A stretch of DNA of 64,000 nt from Nodosilinea nodulosa PCC 7104. GTDB lineage: Bacteria > Cyanobacteriota > Cyanobacteriia > Phormidesmidales > Phormidesmidaceae. The notes beneath the pieces were generated by a model that saw only the letters and a list, made by a program, of their open reading frames with translations, made no database searches and was not told where the DNA came from. The position numbers and the translations under genes are program-made. Of the stretch, positions 37,084-47,021 are shown one piece after another. Positions within the stretch are counted from its first letter, which is position 1, and every line of letters starts with the position of its first letter. The stretch is from positions 2,186,866 to 2,250,865 of the forward strand of contig NZ_JH976537.1 in assembly GCF_000309385.1 (NCBI RefSeq), written 5' to 3'.

Positions 37084-38214
37084 TTAATCGCTTGTGCGAG
37101 AATGTAACAGCGTTTCACGGCTAACACAGTTCTCTTTGTCATAACCTATTTCTACAACAACTTGGTAAAGAGTATTGGCAGTGAGGGGGCTTTCTTCGGT
37201 ATCTTCCTGTTGCTGTAGCTCTTGCACTGCCTGTTGGGCGGCTTCATTTAAGAATGGATAGCCTGTACTCTTAAGCACTGTCGTCCAAAAATTAAGTCCA
37301 GTACTTTCATCGGGTACACCCACGACTCCTAACAATCCATCAGTGGGTTCCGGATTTAAGCATAGTCGACCACTGTATGGCACCTCAATGGTGGGGGAAT
37401 TAGGAGCTTCGGCAACGCTATCTCCTAACTTAGCTTTAACGCTTTCTAACCATTCCGCTTTGGCTTTCTCAACGTCTGCAGCATTGGTTTGAGCGTCGCT
37501 AAACTCAACGCGGGCTAACAGGTCATTGACTTGCTCATCTCCTGGGGTGTTTGTGTTTAAAGCAGAAGAACTAGTGGATCTGGGAGTGCTGTTGGCAGCA
37601 TTGTCTTCGCTATTGTTCTGGTGGATGTCTAAATCGGCGGCTCTAGGTGCATCATCATCTCCAGAAATTGTAGTTGCGGGAGTAGAAGCTGCTCTGGGTG
37701 TGGAATTTGGGGTAGAAGGTGCAGAACGTCCCCCTAAATCACTAACGCCGGGAATGGGGGTTAAGGCAGAACGTCGGGGAGAGAGTCTAAATGTGGAACG
37801 TCCAGGAGATGTGTAGGGAGAAATACCAGTGGGGAATGAATTAGAAGGTATTTGAGGCGCTGGTATTTTAATTGACGCCCCAAAATCTGAACCCGGCTCC
37901 AAAGGTAAGCTATCGCCTGAGGGTGGAAACAGGCTAAACAAATCTCCGTTATTGCCTGGGGATAACGAATAGGGGGAGGCAGAGAAATTTGGCAAGCGGT
38001 TCTGCTCTTCAGGGGTAAGTTCGATTAAGGGCACTCGGCGCTCTTCTAATTCCGGGCTAGTACCCCCTAGGGCAGCCATATTCAGGCTGGAAAAGGAAGG
38101 GCTGGCGGCAAATAGTGCGCCATGAAAACCCAGTGACACAATAGCGGCAATCCATTGGGGTTGACGAAAGGTGATAAGCAACTGATTGAGCCGAGGTGCA
38201 GTAAGTAGATTCAT
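37084..38214 (-). CDS. TonB-like Pro/Ser-rich envelope protein
   Basis: 376 residues. One N-terminal hydrophobic helix (IAAIVSLGFHGALFAA; the internal His is a TonB-like feature), then LIELTPEEQNRLPNFS, a long Pro/Ser/Asn-rich low-complexity region (about 60-245), and a small C-terminal domain (VPYSGRLCLNPEPTDGLLGV, PFLNEAAQQAVQELQQQE, NTLYQVVVEIGYDKENC) that resembles a TonB C-terminal fold. No exbB, exbD or receptor gene is near. It could span the periplasm and energise an outer-membrane receptor (inference). Confidence 0.65.
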   Translation of the reverse strand: MNLLTAPRLNQLLITFRQPQWIAAIVSLGFHGALFAASPSFSSLNMAALGGTSPELEERRVPLIELTPEEQNRLPNFSASPYSLSPGNNGDLFSLFPPSGDSLPLEPGSDFGASIKIPAPQIPSNSFPTGISPYTSPGRSTFRLSPRRSALTPIPGVSDLGGRSAPSTPNSTPRAASTPATTISGDDDAPRAADLDIHQNNSEDNAANSTPRSTSSSALNTNTPGDEQVNDLLARVEFSDAQTNAADVEKAKAEWLESVKAKLGDSVAEAPNSPTIEVPYSGRLCLNPEPTDGLLGVVGVPDESTGLNFWTTVLKSTGYPFLNEAAQQAVQELQQQEDTEESPLTANTLYQVVVEIGYDKENCVSRETLLHSRTSD

Positions 38215-38285
38215 GCCGAATGCGCTGTCTACCGTTGATATGGTGCGTTGACTTAGTCCTATAGGCTTGGGTTCCTATTTCTTTT

Positions 38286-39029
38286 CTAGGGTAGCGGATT
38301 TGCCCCTGATCTAATGACCATCAGGGAGAAGTAAGGAAGGTCAATATGGGGATGAAGTGTAAGAGGGCGGTAGATCCTTTGGTTAGGCTGGGTAGCATTG
38401 ACGATAACCCAGCTTTGCTCTAAAAGCTGCCTTCGTTCCAGTAGTGCCCATATCTTGCTATATACGGATCCGACTTTAAGTAGCACGACTACGTCGGCCC
38501 AAGTTAGTGTGGCTTCGAGGTCAGCCATGGCGTAAATTGCTGGCAGAACGACCAGCTTGTCATCCTGCATGGTTAGAGGAAGCCCTAGGGCACTGACCGC
38601 CGCCATGGGTGAGCAAATACCTGGTACTTGATTTATGTGTACCGCCGGATAGCGCTGCTTTAAACTAAGCGCCAAGTAGTTGAAGGTACTGTAGAAGCTT
38701 ATATCACCCTCGCAGGCAAACACCACATTTTGCCCCTGGCTAAGACACTGCCAAACGCGATCGCAGGCCTGCTGCCAGGCTCTAGACAGCTCACTTTGGT
38801 CTAAGACATAGGGAAACTCTAGGGGCAGCTGACGCTGTTGGCCTAAATGTGGTGCGACAATGCGCTGGGCCAACCCAGGTTGGCCGTTGCGTCCTTTGGG
38901 AAAGGCAATGACGTCAGCACTTTGCAGACACTTCAGGGCTTTGAGAGTCAGCAGATCAGGATCGCCTGGACCGATCCCAACGCCAGTGAGGATGCCTAGC
39001 TCAGAGAAGTAATCAAGATTGGATGCCAT
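38286..39029 (-). CDS. cobI: Precorrin-2 C20-methyltransferase
   Basis: 247 residues from ATG 39029. Methylates precorrin-2 at C-20 in cobalamin (or pseudocobalamin) synthesis. GVGIGPGDPDLLTLKALKCL is the SAM-binding start of tetrapyrrole methylases, FACEGDISFYSTFNYL and VPGICSPMAAVSALGLPL follow, then VVVLLKVGSVYSKIWALL. Length is normal. No other cob genes are adjacent, consistent with scattered cobalamin genes in cyanobacteria. No cobalamin riboswitch was recognised upstream. Confidence 0.92.
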   Translation of the reverse strand: MASNLDYFSELGILTGVGIGPGDPDLLTLKALKCLQSADVIAFPKGRNGQPGLAQRIVAPHLGQQRQLPLEFPYVLDQSELSRAWQQACDRVWQCLSQGQNVVFACEGDISFYSTFNYLALSLKQRYPAVHINQVPGICSPMAAVSALGLPLTMQDDKLVVLPAIYAMADLEATLTWADVVVLLKVGSVYSKIWALLERRQLLEQSWVIVNATQPNQRIYRPLTLHPHIDLPYFSLMVIRSGANPLP

Positions 39030-39130
39030 AAATATTGCAAAATTGCGCAATCAGCGTAACTGCGGCTAGAAACGCTGCCTAGCCTAGGGGAAACGCTGCT
39101 GATTATTAAGCTTGGTAGGTTTTGGGCAGA

Positions 39131-41155
39131 CTAGGTGTCTGCGGTCGATGCAGAATCGTCGTTGACAGCATCTGCCACCAGCTTTGTCCCAGGTTCTGAA
39201 GCAGTTCCATCGGCAGAATCTACCACATTCGGGAAAACTGCTGACAGGGCCTCGGGCTCAGACAGGGGTTCGCTAGGTTTGGGGGGCACTGCCTCAACAG
39301 TGGCGATGGTTTCTAGGGTAAGACGGGAGGGCTGAATGCCCCCTGCTAGCTGCTTGAGCAGCTTGGGTTTAGAATCGTGCCACAGGTAAATAATGCGATC
39401 GCCTACTTCCCAAGCCTCTGGTTCCAGCATTATCCGCAGGGCGTCATCGCGCTCAACCAGTAGAGGCATCATGCTACCGCCCTGTACAAATGCGGCCAAA
39501 TGGGCCTTTTGAGCAACTGTGTCCTCCTCCCTCAACTGGGTTTCACCTAGGCGTACCTCCCCATCAGTAAGGTATGCATTCCATTGTTTGAGCGACAAGC
39601 GAGGGGTCTGGGCTCCCTTAAGCTGCCCTTTAGACAACTCCCCAAGGCTTTTATCCTGGGGTACAACGGCTATTACTCGGGCAGGCTGGAACTCCTCCAC
39701 AGCACGTTGGGCCACCACCATATTGACTTCCCCATTTTTGGTCATAGCTAAAAAGGTACCGGCTTTATCTAGGCCAGCTTTTTCCAGGGCATCGCTGTCT
39801 AGGGCGCTGCTGATTAGTAGTTCAATGCCTTCCTTCTCAGCGGCAGCGGCGGTTGCTTCGTTAGTATCAATTATCACTACCGGGTCGCCATACTCTTTGA
39901 GTAAACGGGCAATCAACAGGCTAAGAGGACTACACCCTACAATGACAGCACCGATAGCATCGGCTTTGGTGATACCGAGCCAGCGAGCCACTAGCCGCGC
40001 CGTTAACCCCTGCACCAACACTGTCAAAATAATGGTGAGAAACACCAGGGCTTTAATGGCGTCGCCGCCGCTAATACCCCGCTCGGTCAGCAAAATAGCA
40101 AATAGAGACGCCACTGAGGCTGAGACAATTCCCCGTGGAGCAACCCAGCCCAAAAATAGCTTTTGCCGCCAGTTTAGGTCGCTGGAACGAGTGCACAACC
40201 AGATATTAAACGGCCGCACCACCACCATCAGCACCAGCACTGTCAGCACCGCCCCTGGCCCCAGGGCAAATACGCTGGCAATGGACAGATCTGCCGCCAG
40301 TAAAATAAACAGCACTGATACCGCCAGCACTGTTAGCTGCCCCTTAAATCGGCGCAGCAGCCGCTCATCTGGCACTGACAACCACCGCACCATCATACCG
40401 GCTACTACTGTGGCCATCAGCCCTGACTCACTACGAATACTCTGAGCCAGTCCCCACAGTCCCCACAGTCCCGCCAGTACCACCAAGTTACGCAGATCTT
40501 CCCCAAGAAAATTGGCCCGCTTTAGCAGCAGGCCCATCAGTCCACCGCCCACCATGCCAATCAATGTGCCAATGCCCAGCCGCAAAATCAGCCCGCCGAC
40601 CACCATGGCTGGGTCGGCATCACCATTCAAAATAAAATCCAGGACTACCACTGCCAAAATGGCTCCCACGGGGTCAATGAGCACCCCTTCGCCTTCTAGC
40701 AAAGTAGCTACTTTGCGATCTACCTCCACCTGGCGCAACAGGGGACTAATCACTGTAGGGCCAGTAACTACTACTAAAGACGCATAGAGAAACGCCAGCG
40801 ACCACGGAAACTCCCCCAGCCAGTGGGCCGCCATGCCGCCACCGATTAATGTGACAAAGATACCGATGGTGACTAGATTCCTGAGGCTGTTTGAGACCTG
40901 GCCGAGTTCACTTAACTCCAGGCTCAGCCCACCCTCAAAAAGAATTAGCGCCACACTCAGTGCCACAATTACTTCTAAGCCCACCCCTAAATCCTGGGGA
41001 TGGATTAAGCCAATGCCGTCTGGTCCTAGGCCGATGCCAAGCAGCAGCAAAAAAATAATGCTTGGAACCCTGGCTATTTCTCCGATCACCTGTGCTGTGA
41101 CCCCGGCCAACACCGTGATCACGATCTGTATGGTGAGGGCAAAGGAAGTATCCAT
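39131..41155 (-). CDS. Cation:proton antiporter with TrkA-N domain
   Basis: 674 residues. The first ~390 form a multi-helix CPA1-type Na+/H+ exchanger (LLLLGIGLGPDGIGLIHP, VVTGPTVISPLLRQVEVD, FLGWVAPRGIVSASVASLFA). A TrkA-N/RCK-like NAD-binding domain follows (AVIVGCSPLSLLIARLLKEY, VIIDTNEATAAAAEKEGIEL), then a TrkA-C-like part and an acidic tail. Regulation by nucleotide binding is likely. ATG 41155 is chosen; GTG 41173 is an alternative. Which cation moves cannot be told. Confidence 0.9.
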   Translation of the reverse strand: MDTSFALTIQIVITVLAGVTAQVIGEIARVPSIIFLLLLGIGLGPDGIGLIHPQDLGVGLEVIVALSVALILFEGGLSLELSELGQVSNSLRNLVTIGIFVTLIGGGMAAHWLGEFPWSLAFLYASLVVVTGPTVISPLLRQVEVDRKVATLLEGEGVLIDPVGAILAVVVLDFILNGDADPAMVVGGLILRLGIGTLIGMVGGGLMGLLLKRANFLGEDLRNLVVLAGLWGLWGLAQSIRSESGLMATVVAGMMVRWLSVPDERLLRRFKGQLTVLAVSVLFILLAADLSIASVFALGPGAVLTVLVLMVVVRPFNIWLCTRSSDLNWRQKLFLGWVAPRGIVSASVASLFAILLTERGISGGDAIKALVFLTIILTVLVQGLTARLVARWLGITKADAIGAVIVGCSPLSLLIARLLKEYGDPVVIIDTNEATAAAAEKEGIELLISSALDSDALEKAGLDKAGTFLAMTKNGEVNMVVAQRAVEEFQPARVIAVVPQDKSLGELSKGQLKGAQTPRLSLKQWNAYLTDGEVRLGETQLREEDTVAQKAHLAAFVQGGSMMPLLVERDDALRIMLEPEAWEVGDRIIYLWHDSKPKLLKQLAGGIQPSRLTLETIATVEAVPPKPSEPLSEPEALSAVFPNVVDSADGTASEPGTKLVADAVNDDSASTADT

Positions 41156-41223
41156 AGGCGTATAGGGTAACACCCCTACTTTGGCAGACCGAGGGGAATA
41201 TAGCCATGGCCTACCCTGTGTGC

Positions 41224-42459
41224 TCAGGGGCGCAGCAGCAGAAAATACAGTTGCCCTGAGGTATTGATTCGTCCTGCCAGATCCCCGGCCTGGGGGCCAG
41301 ATCCTACAAACAGGTCGACGCGCCCTGGGCCAAGAATAGCGCCCCCCGTGTCTTGATCGAGCACTAATCGGGTGGTGGGTTGGCTGATCCAGTTGCCCTG
41401 AGATGTCTGCTGCGGCAGAGCAACCTGAATAGCCGCGATCGCGCCAGGAGGCAGCAGAGACTTATCGGTGGCGATGGAGTAGCCCGCAGTTACTGGAACG
41501 TTGAGGGTTCCCATCGGTGGCCCATCCCTGCCTTCGCGAAAGAAAATAAATCGCTGGTTTTGGGGCAAATATCGATCTAAATCCTCTGGATGCGCCTCAA
41601 AATAGGTCACCAAATTGGGCAGCGATAGCTCGTCCTCGGCAATTTTACCGTCATTGACCAGGGCGCGCCCGATGCTGGTGTAGGGATACTCAGTGCGGCC
41701 TGCATAGCCGACCGACATGGTTTGTCCATTGGTAAGCTGAAGCTTGGCAGACCCCTGTACCTGCACCAGAAACGCCTCCAGGCGGCTGGCCATCCACACA
41801 AGCTCAAGACCTGCTAAAGGGCCTCGGCTCCCGGCCAACCCATCGGCTCCCTCCAGCTCTAGGCGGGTGGGGTGAGGTTGGGGCCAGCTATCTAAGGTCG
41901 GAGGCCGTCGGTAGAGGGGGTAGCGGTACTCGGCGGTGGGCAAGGCACTGGCCCGGTACTGAGGCTCAAAGTAGCCAGTGTAGTCAACGGTACCTTCGCC
42001 GTCAGAACCGACGGATTCGTAAAGCACAAATTCTTGCCGCAGGGCGGCTTGGAAGGCGCGATCGCTGGAGCTTGTGGCCACTAACTGCCGCAGACGCTGG
42101 AGGCTGCGCCACACGCGATCGCGCGTAATCTCCGGTACTGGGTAGTTCTGATAGTCCGCCGCCGCCCTGGGCGTAGCCAGATAGTCGAGGCTATAGCTGA
42201 TCGCCTGCATCAACGCCTGGCGATCCTCGGGCAGCACCAGAGTGGGCCACACAGCGGCGGCTGTAGCCCTCGTCATCGGCCGCAGCGGCAACTGCGTTGA
42301 GGTCTGTTCTGGGGCGGGTTCTGGCGTCGGGGACAGGCTATGCCCAGCTAACTCTGCTGCCGCTGGTAAGGACGTAGCCAATCCAAAAGTTAGCAGGGAA
42401 ATGAGGACTGCGATTCTCTGCCCGGTATTGGGACCAAACCTAATAGACCAAACCTGCAT
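41224..42459 (-). CDS. mltA: Membrane-bound lytic murein transglycosylase A
   Basis: 411 residues; signal peptide (IAVLISLLTFGLATSLPAAAE). Cleaves peptidoglycan to anhydro-muropeptides. The MltA domain contains EGTVDYTGYFEPQYRAS, AFLVQVQGSAKLQLTNG and MSVGYAGRTEYPYTSIGRAL; the 3D domain near the C-terminus has LDQDTGGAILGPGRVDLFVG with the catalytic Asp. ATG 42459 overlaps the TGA of the upstream 84-residue gene (TGATG), so the two are co-translated. Confidence 0.93.
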   Translation of the reverse strand: MQVWSIRFGPNTGQRIAVLISLLTFGLATSLPAAAELAGHSLSPTPEPAPEQTSTQLPLRPMTRATAAAVWPTLVLPEDRQALMQAISYSLDYLATPRAAADYQNYPVPEITRDRVWRSLQRLRQLVATSSSDRAFQAALRQEFVLYESVGSDGEGTVDYTGYFEPQYRASALPTAEYRYPLYRRPPTLDSWPQPHPTRLELEGADGLAGSRGPLAGLELVWMASRLEAFLVQVQGSAKLQLTNGQTMSVGYAGRTEYPYTSIGRALVNDGKIAEDELSLPNLVTYFEAHPEDLDRYLPQNQRFIFFREGRDGPPMGTLNVPVTAGYSIATDKSLLPPGAIAAIQVALPQQTSQGNWISQPTTRLVLDQDTGGAILGPGRVDLFVGSGPQAGDLAGRINTSGQLYFLLLRP

Positions 42460-42713
42460 CAAAACCGTTCAACGCTAGAGCTAAAGACTGGCTCGACCCG
42501 AATGGCGCTAATGCGAGCGGGGCGAATCACCATGTATTCACCGGGGTTGACCTTGGGCAGGGGCACCGTAATAAATTCTTCGGAAGTGGCCTTGGGCATC
42601 AGTTCGCCACTGTACCACTTCTGAAAATCTTGAATTGAGGAAAAGCGCACCTCTTCGTGGTGGCCGCCATCAAACAGCATGTGAATGATGTACTCACTGG
42701 GCGTTCTTGGCAT
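42459..42713 (-). CDS. Conserved small protein, unknown function
   Basis: 84 residues: MPRTPSEYIIHMLFDGGHHE, then VRFSSIQDFQKWYSGELMPK, ending VIRPARISAIRVEPVF. I recognise no domain, but the compact alpha/beta pattern and its one-nucleotide overlap with mltA (TGATG) show that it is real and co-translated. A link to envelope metabolism is only inferred from the neighbour. Confidence 0.75.
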   Translation of the reverse strand: MPRTPSEYIIHMLFDGGHHEEVRFSSIQDFQKWYSGELMPKATSEEFITVPLPKVNPGEYMVIRPARISAIRVEPVFSSSVERF

Positions 42714-42827
42714 GGGAGATTGCGATCCTTCAGTTCACCGCCCCTATTATGGGCTGTTTGGCTCTAAAAACTACCATTGTTGCGGGGGAATTTTCTGCCT
42801 GGACTGGACCAATCACTGCCAAGTGAT

Positions 42828-43736
42828 CTAAGGAATCGGAGTGGTGTTTAGTAGATCGGCAACCAGCTGCTGGGGGCGATGGTGCCCGGCAGGGATAAGT
42901 CGGTGGGCCAGCACGTGGGGAGCTAGCTGCTTCACATCGTCAGGGATGGCATAGCTGCGCCCTTCGAGGTAAGCCAGGGCTTGAATAGCTCGATGGAACG
43001 CTACCGATCCCCTGGGGCTGACCCCCAGGGTAATTTCACTGTGAGTTCGGGTGGCCCTGACCAAATCTAGAATGTATCGCTGGAGCGATTCCTCCACCGT
43101 TACCAGAGCGCATTCTTGCCGCAGGGCCATGACTTCATTCAGACTGATACAGGGCTGAATGCTGTGGGGAGACGTGCTGACTCCGAGGCGCTGAAGCATG
43201 CTGAGTTCTTCATCCTGGGTGGGATAACCCAGACTAAAAGACAGGGCGAAGCGATCCATCTGGGCCTCAGGCAGCGGGAACGTACCCTGGTATTCCACCG
43301 GATTTTGGGTGGCGATGACAAAGAATGGATCGGGGACCGGACGCGATCGCCCATCCAGCGTCACCTGATGCTCTTCCATCACCTCCAGCAGGGCCGACTG
43401 GGTACGCGGGGTGGCTCGGTTAATTTCATCGGCCAGCAGAATATTGGCAAAGACTGGCCCTGGCATAAACTGAAACTCGCCGCTGCTGGGGTTCCAAATA
43501 TTGGTGCCAGTGACATCGGTAGGCAGCAAGTCGGGGGTGCACTGAATCCGCTGGAACTTGCCGTCGATGCAGCGAGCTAGAGACTTGGCCAGCAGAGTTT
43601 TGCCCACCCCTGGCACGTCTTCAAGGAGTGCATGCCCCCCTGAAAACAACGCTATCAGCACCAGGCGAATTGAATCTGATTTGCCAACAATGGTCTTGTT
43701 TAAATTTTGAACTAGCGTTTCAATCCGCTCGCGCAT
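42828..43736 (-). CDS. MoxR-family AAA+ ATPase
   Basis: 302 residues. Walker A in LLEDVPGVGKTLLAKSLARC, Walker B LLADEINRATPRTQSALLEV, sensor 1 FFVIATQNP and the sensor 2/lid domain (LGVSPRGSVAFHRAIQALA). MoxR proteins act as chaperones, usually with a downstream DUF58/VWA-domain protein. No such partner is encoded next to it here, so its client must be elsewhere. ATG 43736. Confidence 0.92.
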   Translation of the reverse strand: MRERIETLVQNLNKTIVGKSDSIRLVLIALFSGGHALLEDVPGVGKTLLAKSLARCIDGKFQRIQCTPDLLPTDVTGTNIWNPSSGEFQFMPGPVFANILLADEINRATPRTQSALLEVMEEHQVTLDGRSRPVPDPFFVIATQNPVEYQGTFPLPEAQMDRFALSFSLGYPTQDEELSMLQRLGVSTSPHSIQPCISLNEVMALRQECALVTVEESLQRYILDLVRATRTHSEITLGVSPRGSVAFHRAIQALAYLEGRSYAIPDDVKQLAPHVLAHRLIPAGHHRPQQLVADLLNTTPIP

Positions 43737-43801
43737 GCTGGTAACCCCTGCTATATAGGCCTATGATGCCCCGATAGAACCTCAACTGCCTACAGGGATG
43801 C

Positions 43802-44872
43802 TCAATGACCGATCTGGCGGGGCGATCGCGCCAATTCTCCCAGCGCTTGCTGGCAGTCGCGCTGAATTTGAGCTTTGAGGTCAGCTAGCGAATTAAATTT
43901 TTGCTCTGGCCGTAAAAAGCTGTGTAAGTGGACCTCAAGGGTTTTGCCATAGAGGTCGCCAGTCCAGTTCAGGAGGTGCACCTCGGCCGTGAGGGCACCT
44001 TCCTCTACCGTCGGTCGGGTGCCCAGGTTCATGACCGCAGGCAGCAGAGGATAAGGGGTTTGGGCGGCCCCCTGCACCCAAACGCTGTAAACCCCGCTCT
44101 GAGGCAAGAATTTCTCGGTCGGTAAATGCAGGTTAGCCGTCGGAAAGCCTAGGGTGCGGCCTAACTGCTGCCCCTGGATCACTCGGCCAATCAGGCTGTA
44201 GGGCCTTCCCAACAGCGCCTTAACCGCGTCTAAGTCGGCTTTCTCCAGGGCTTGGCGAATACGAGAGCTGCTAATCCGTTCTGTGCCCAGACAGGTCAGA
44301 GGTGCAATATGCACCTGGACGCCGTGGCGCTTGGCCATGGCCTTGAGGTCGTCTACGGTGCCCTGGCGCCGCTTACCGAAGCAAAAGTCCTTGCCAACGC
44401 TAATGCTGGTCGCTTGGAGCTGGTTGATCAACAGCGATTCCACAAAGTCTTCGGGCGATAGATTGGCCAGGTGCTGGTCAAAGGGCAGCAGCACAAGCTG
44501 CCCAACGCCTAAACGACCGATCTGGGCAGCTTTTTCCGGTAGCGGCGTCAGCAGCGGACGAGCCAGCCCTGAGAAAAACTCTTGGGGGTGGGGAAAGAAT
44601 GTCATCACCGTTGGCATTGGGGTGATCAGTCCCCCTGGGGTTTTAGCCATGCTGGTCACACCGCTAGCCTGGGCTCTTTGGCGGTTGCTGAGGCCGCGTA
44701 GAGCCGTTCTAGCCAGGTCAGACATATCAGCCCCAACCGGCGCGGCCGCCCCAGTCGCCGTAGGCACCACTGACTTGATAACGGCTTGATGACCCAGGTG
44801 AACACCGTCAAAGTTCCCCAGGGCAATGGCCGTTGGGGTAATAGCAGTCGTGAGAGAAGAGGTGATCCACAC
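43802..44872 (-). CDS. ribF: Bifunctional riboflavin kinase/FAD synthetase
   Basis: 356 residues from GTG 44872; makes FMN and FAD. Adenylyltransferase domain: [43 protein letters not shown] and [17 protein letters not shown]-terminal riboflavin kinase domain: [14 protein letters not shown] and [13 protein letters not shown]. An Ala/Gly/Thr-rich segment of about 50 residues ([19 protein letters not shown]... to ...GGLITPM) lies between HLGH and PTVMTF, longer than usual. Gene complete. Confidence 0.93.
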   Translation of the reverse strand: MWITSSLTTAITPTAIALGNFDGVHLGHQAVIKSVVPTATGAAAPVGADMSDLARTALRGLSNRQRAQASGVTSMAKTPGGLITPMPTVMTFFPHPQEFFSGLARPLLTPLPEKAAQIGRLGVGQLVLLPFDQHLANLSPEDFVESLLINQLQATSISVGKDFCFGKRRQGTVDDLKAMAKRHGVQVHIAPLTCLGTERISSSRIRQALEKADLDAVKALLGRPYSLIGRVIQGQQLGRTLGFPTANLHLPTEKFLPQSGVYSVWVQGAAQTPYPLLPAVMNLGTRPTVEEGALTAEVHLLNWTGDLYGKTLEVHLHSFLRPEQKFNSLADLKAQIQRDCQQALGELARSPRQIGH

Positions 44873-44947
44873 GCTTTACATTTTTACACAAGCTGCGCCC
44901 CCAGGCCGGGGAACGGTCAAGTCAGCTGAACTCAATGATTGCTGACG

Positions 44948-45838
44948 CTAGCTACCGTTGGTTAGCGACGATATAGGAGCCTGGGTGGAAGCCGTTAGAT
45001 CTAGCACCATGCCTTCGCGGGCTACCACCGCCTGAGGGAACTCAGCCTTGGTTTGGGCCGCCACTTGATCCATAAAATCGTCGTCGTGGGCAGGATCGTG
45101 GTGAAAAATTACTAAGGTCTTCACCCTGGCGGCTTTGGCAACCTTGACGGCCTCTTGCCAAGTAGAGTGGCCCCAGCTTACTTTGCTGGATTTGGGGTCG
45201 TAGTACTCGTCGTCGGTGTACGTGGAGTCATAGATCATGACATCGGCGTCGCGGGCTAGCCAAATCACGTTGTCGTCTAAGCGATCGGGGTAATGTTCTG
45301 TGTCGGTGACATAGGCAGCCACGTGATTTTGCCAGGTCACCCGGTAGCCCACCGATTCGCCAGGATGGTTAAGCAGGGCATTCTCGATGGTGATGTCGCC
45401 GATGCGCAAGGTTTCACCAACGTCTATGTCGCAGAATTTAAGGTCTGCTCCCATGATCTGCAGCGGCACCGGAAAATTCGGGTGCAGCATTTGGTCATTG
45501 AGTCTTTGCTCGATGGTGGAGCCATTGGGAGCAACCGCGCCATAGATATTGAAGCGATTTCCCCGCACAAAGGCCGGAACAAAGAACGGAAATCCTTGAA
45601 TGTGGTCCCAGTGCGAGTGGGTGAAGAAGAGGTTGGCCTCTATGGGCATCTCTTTGAGCAGTGTGAGGCCCAGTTCGCGCAGGCCTGTGCCGCCGTCAAA
45701 AATCAGTCGATGCCCCCCCACTGACATTTCAACACAGGAGGTATTACCGCCGTAGCGCACTGTAGATGGCCCTGGGCAGGCGATACTTCCGCGCACGCCC
45801 CAGAACCGGACTAAAAATTGCTCGGTTAGCTCAGCCAT
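44948..45838 (-). CDS. Metallo-beta-lactamase-fold hydrolase
   Basis: 296 residues. VRFWGVRGSIACPGPSTVRY is the typical start of this RNase Z/phosphodiesterase-related group. Metal ligands are in THSHWDHIQGFPFF, AYVTDTEHY, MIYDSTYTDDEY and LVIFHHDPAHDD. It may cleave a phosphodiester or cyclic nucleotide; the substrate is unknown. ATG 45838. Same strand as ribF, 75 bp upstream, possibly co-transcribed. Confidence 0.88.
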   Translation of the reverse strand: MAELTEQFLVRFWGVRGSIACPGPSTVRYGGNTSCVEMSVGGHRLIFDGGTGLRELGLTLLKEMPIEANLFFTHSHWDHIQGFPFFVPAFVRGNRFNIYGAVAPNGSTIEQRLNDQMLHPNFPVPLQIMGADLKFCDIDVGETLRIGDITIENALLNHPGESVGYRVTWQNHVAAYVTDTEHYPDRLDDNVIWLARDADVMIYDSTYTDDEYYDPKSSKVSWGHSTWQEAVKVAKAARVKTLVIFHHDPAHDDDFMDQVAAQTKAEFPQAVVAREGMVLDLTASTQAPISSLTNGS

Positions 45839-46071
45839 GAATCTCTCGAGGGTGGGAAAGCATGGGACATCAGGCTAAAGGGTGTAGATGCGCCTCGGGG
45901 TAGAGTATTAACCTGAGATTCCTCTAATAGTAATGAACTCTGCCCAAAATAGTCAGGGTGGGCTAGCCACCCCACCGGGGAAGATAGGGGTGGCACAAGA
46001 TACTATTGACCTTTTTCCCTAGTTTGCCCTGAAGTAGAGCAAGATCCCGTTGGGGGCATTTTTTGCTTGAT

Positions 46072-46899
46072 TTACCCTGGCAGGAGGGGCCGTCGCCCTT
46101 GGGCTAAATCTAGCAGGTCACCTACGGCAGTGAGGTTGTATTGCAGCGGCGTGATCGAAATGTAGCGATCGCGAATGGTCTGCATATCGGTGGGTATTGC
46201 CCCGAGGGAGGTTTGCAGGTCGACGGGCCAACCCTGGCTTGGCAAGGGGTCTTCGAGTTCTTCCACAGCTTCTCCGGCCAGCCAATAGTAGGTTTTACCT
46301 CGGGGATCGAGGCGTTTCTCAAACTGGTCAAAATAGCGGCGAATACCCTGGCGGGTGATTTTGGCTCCCTTTATTTCCGCCGCTGCCACCGCCGGTACGT
46401 TGATGTTGAGCAGCATGGGGGCCGCTAGCGGGAAGCGATCGCGATCGGCCAGCAGATCGCAGATAAAGTCGGCGGCGGGGGCAAAGCTGCCCTGGGTAAA
46501 GCTAGTCAGGCTGACGGCGATCGCAGGAATGCCTTCCATCACCCCCTCCATTGCCGCCGATACTGTACCTGAGTAGACCACGTCAGTCCCCAGGTTAGCG
46601 CCGTGGTTAATGCCCGACACCACAACATCGGGTGGAGTTGCCATCAGCGCCCCCAGCGCTAGCTTGACGCAGTCGGCGGGGGTGCCAGAGCAGCTCCAGG
46701 CCAAAATGTCGTCTCTAAATACCGATTCGATGATCTCGGCGCGAATAGGTTTGTGCATAGTCAAGCCGTGGCCAGTGGCCGACCGCTCCCGATCGGGGCA
46801 CACCACTGTAACCTGGTGCCCCGCCACTGCCAGAGCTGTGGCCAGAGTGCGTATACCCAAAGCAAAAATACCGTCGTCGTTGCTGACTAGAATGTTCAT
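46072..46899 (-). CDS. surE: 5'-nucleotidase/exopolyphosphatase SurE
   Basis: 275 residues. [20 protein letters not shown] carries the metal-binding Asn/Asp-Asp, and [20 protein letters not shown] and [13 protein letters not shown] are signature blocks. Removes phosphate from nucleoside 5'- or 3'-monophosphates; a survival-phase protein in bacteria. Normal length. Divergent from pheS. Confidence 0.95.
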   Translation of the reverse strand: MNILVSNDDGIFALGIRTLATALAVAGHQVTVVCPDRERSATGHGLTMHKPIRAEIIESVFRDDILAWSCSGTPADCVKLALGALMATPPDVVVSGINHGANLGTDVVYSGTVSAAMEGVMEGIPAIAVSLTSFTQGSFAPAADFICDLLADRDRFPLAAPMLLNINVPAVAAAEIKGAKITRQGIRRYFDQFEKRLDPRGKTYYWLAGEAVEELEDPLPSQGWPVDLQTSLGAIPTDMQTIRDRYISITPLQYNLTAVGDLLDLAQGRRPLLPG

Positions 46900-47021
46900 G
46901 ACTGTTCCCCCGCCACACTAAAATAATCAAAGCCTAAAGCGCAGAGGCGAGGCTTGCCCCTCGCCCGCCTCTTCTGTGCCCCGTTTTGTCTGATTTATTG
47001 TTGTTGCACCATACACCTAGA

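Noticed and set aside
39519..40445. 308-codon frame antisense to the antiporter
   Set aside because: Ser/Thr/Arg-rich shadow of a membrane protein; no start signal or domain.
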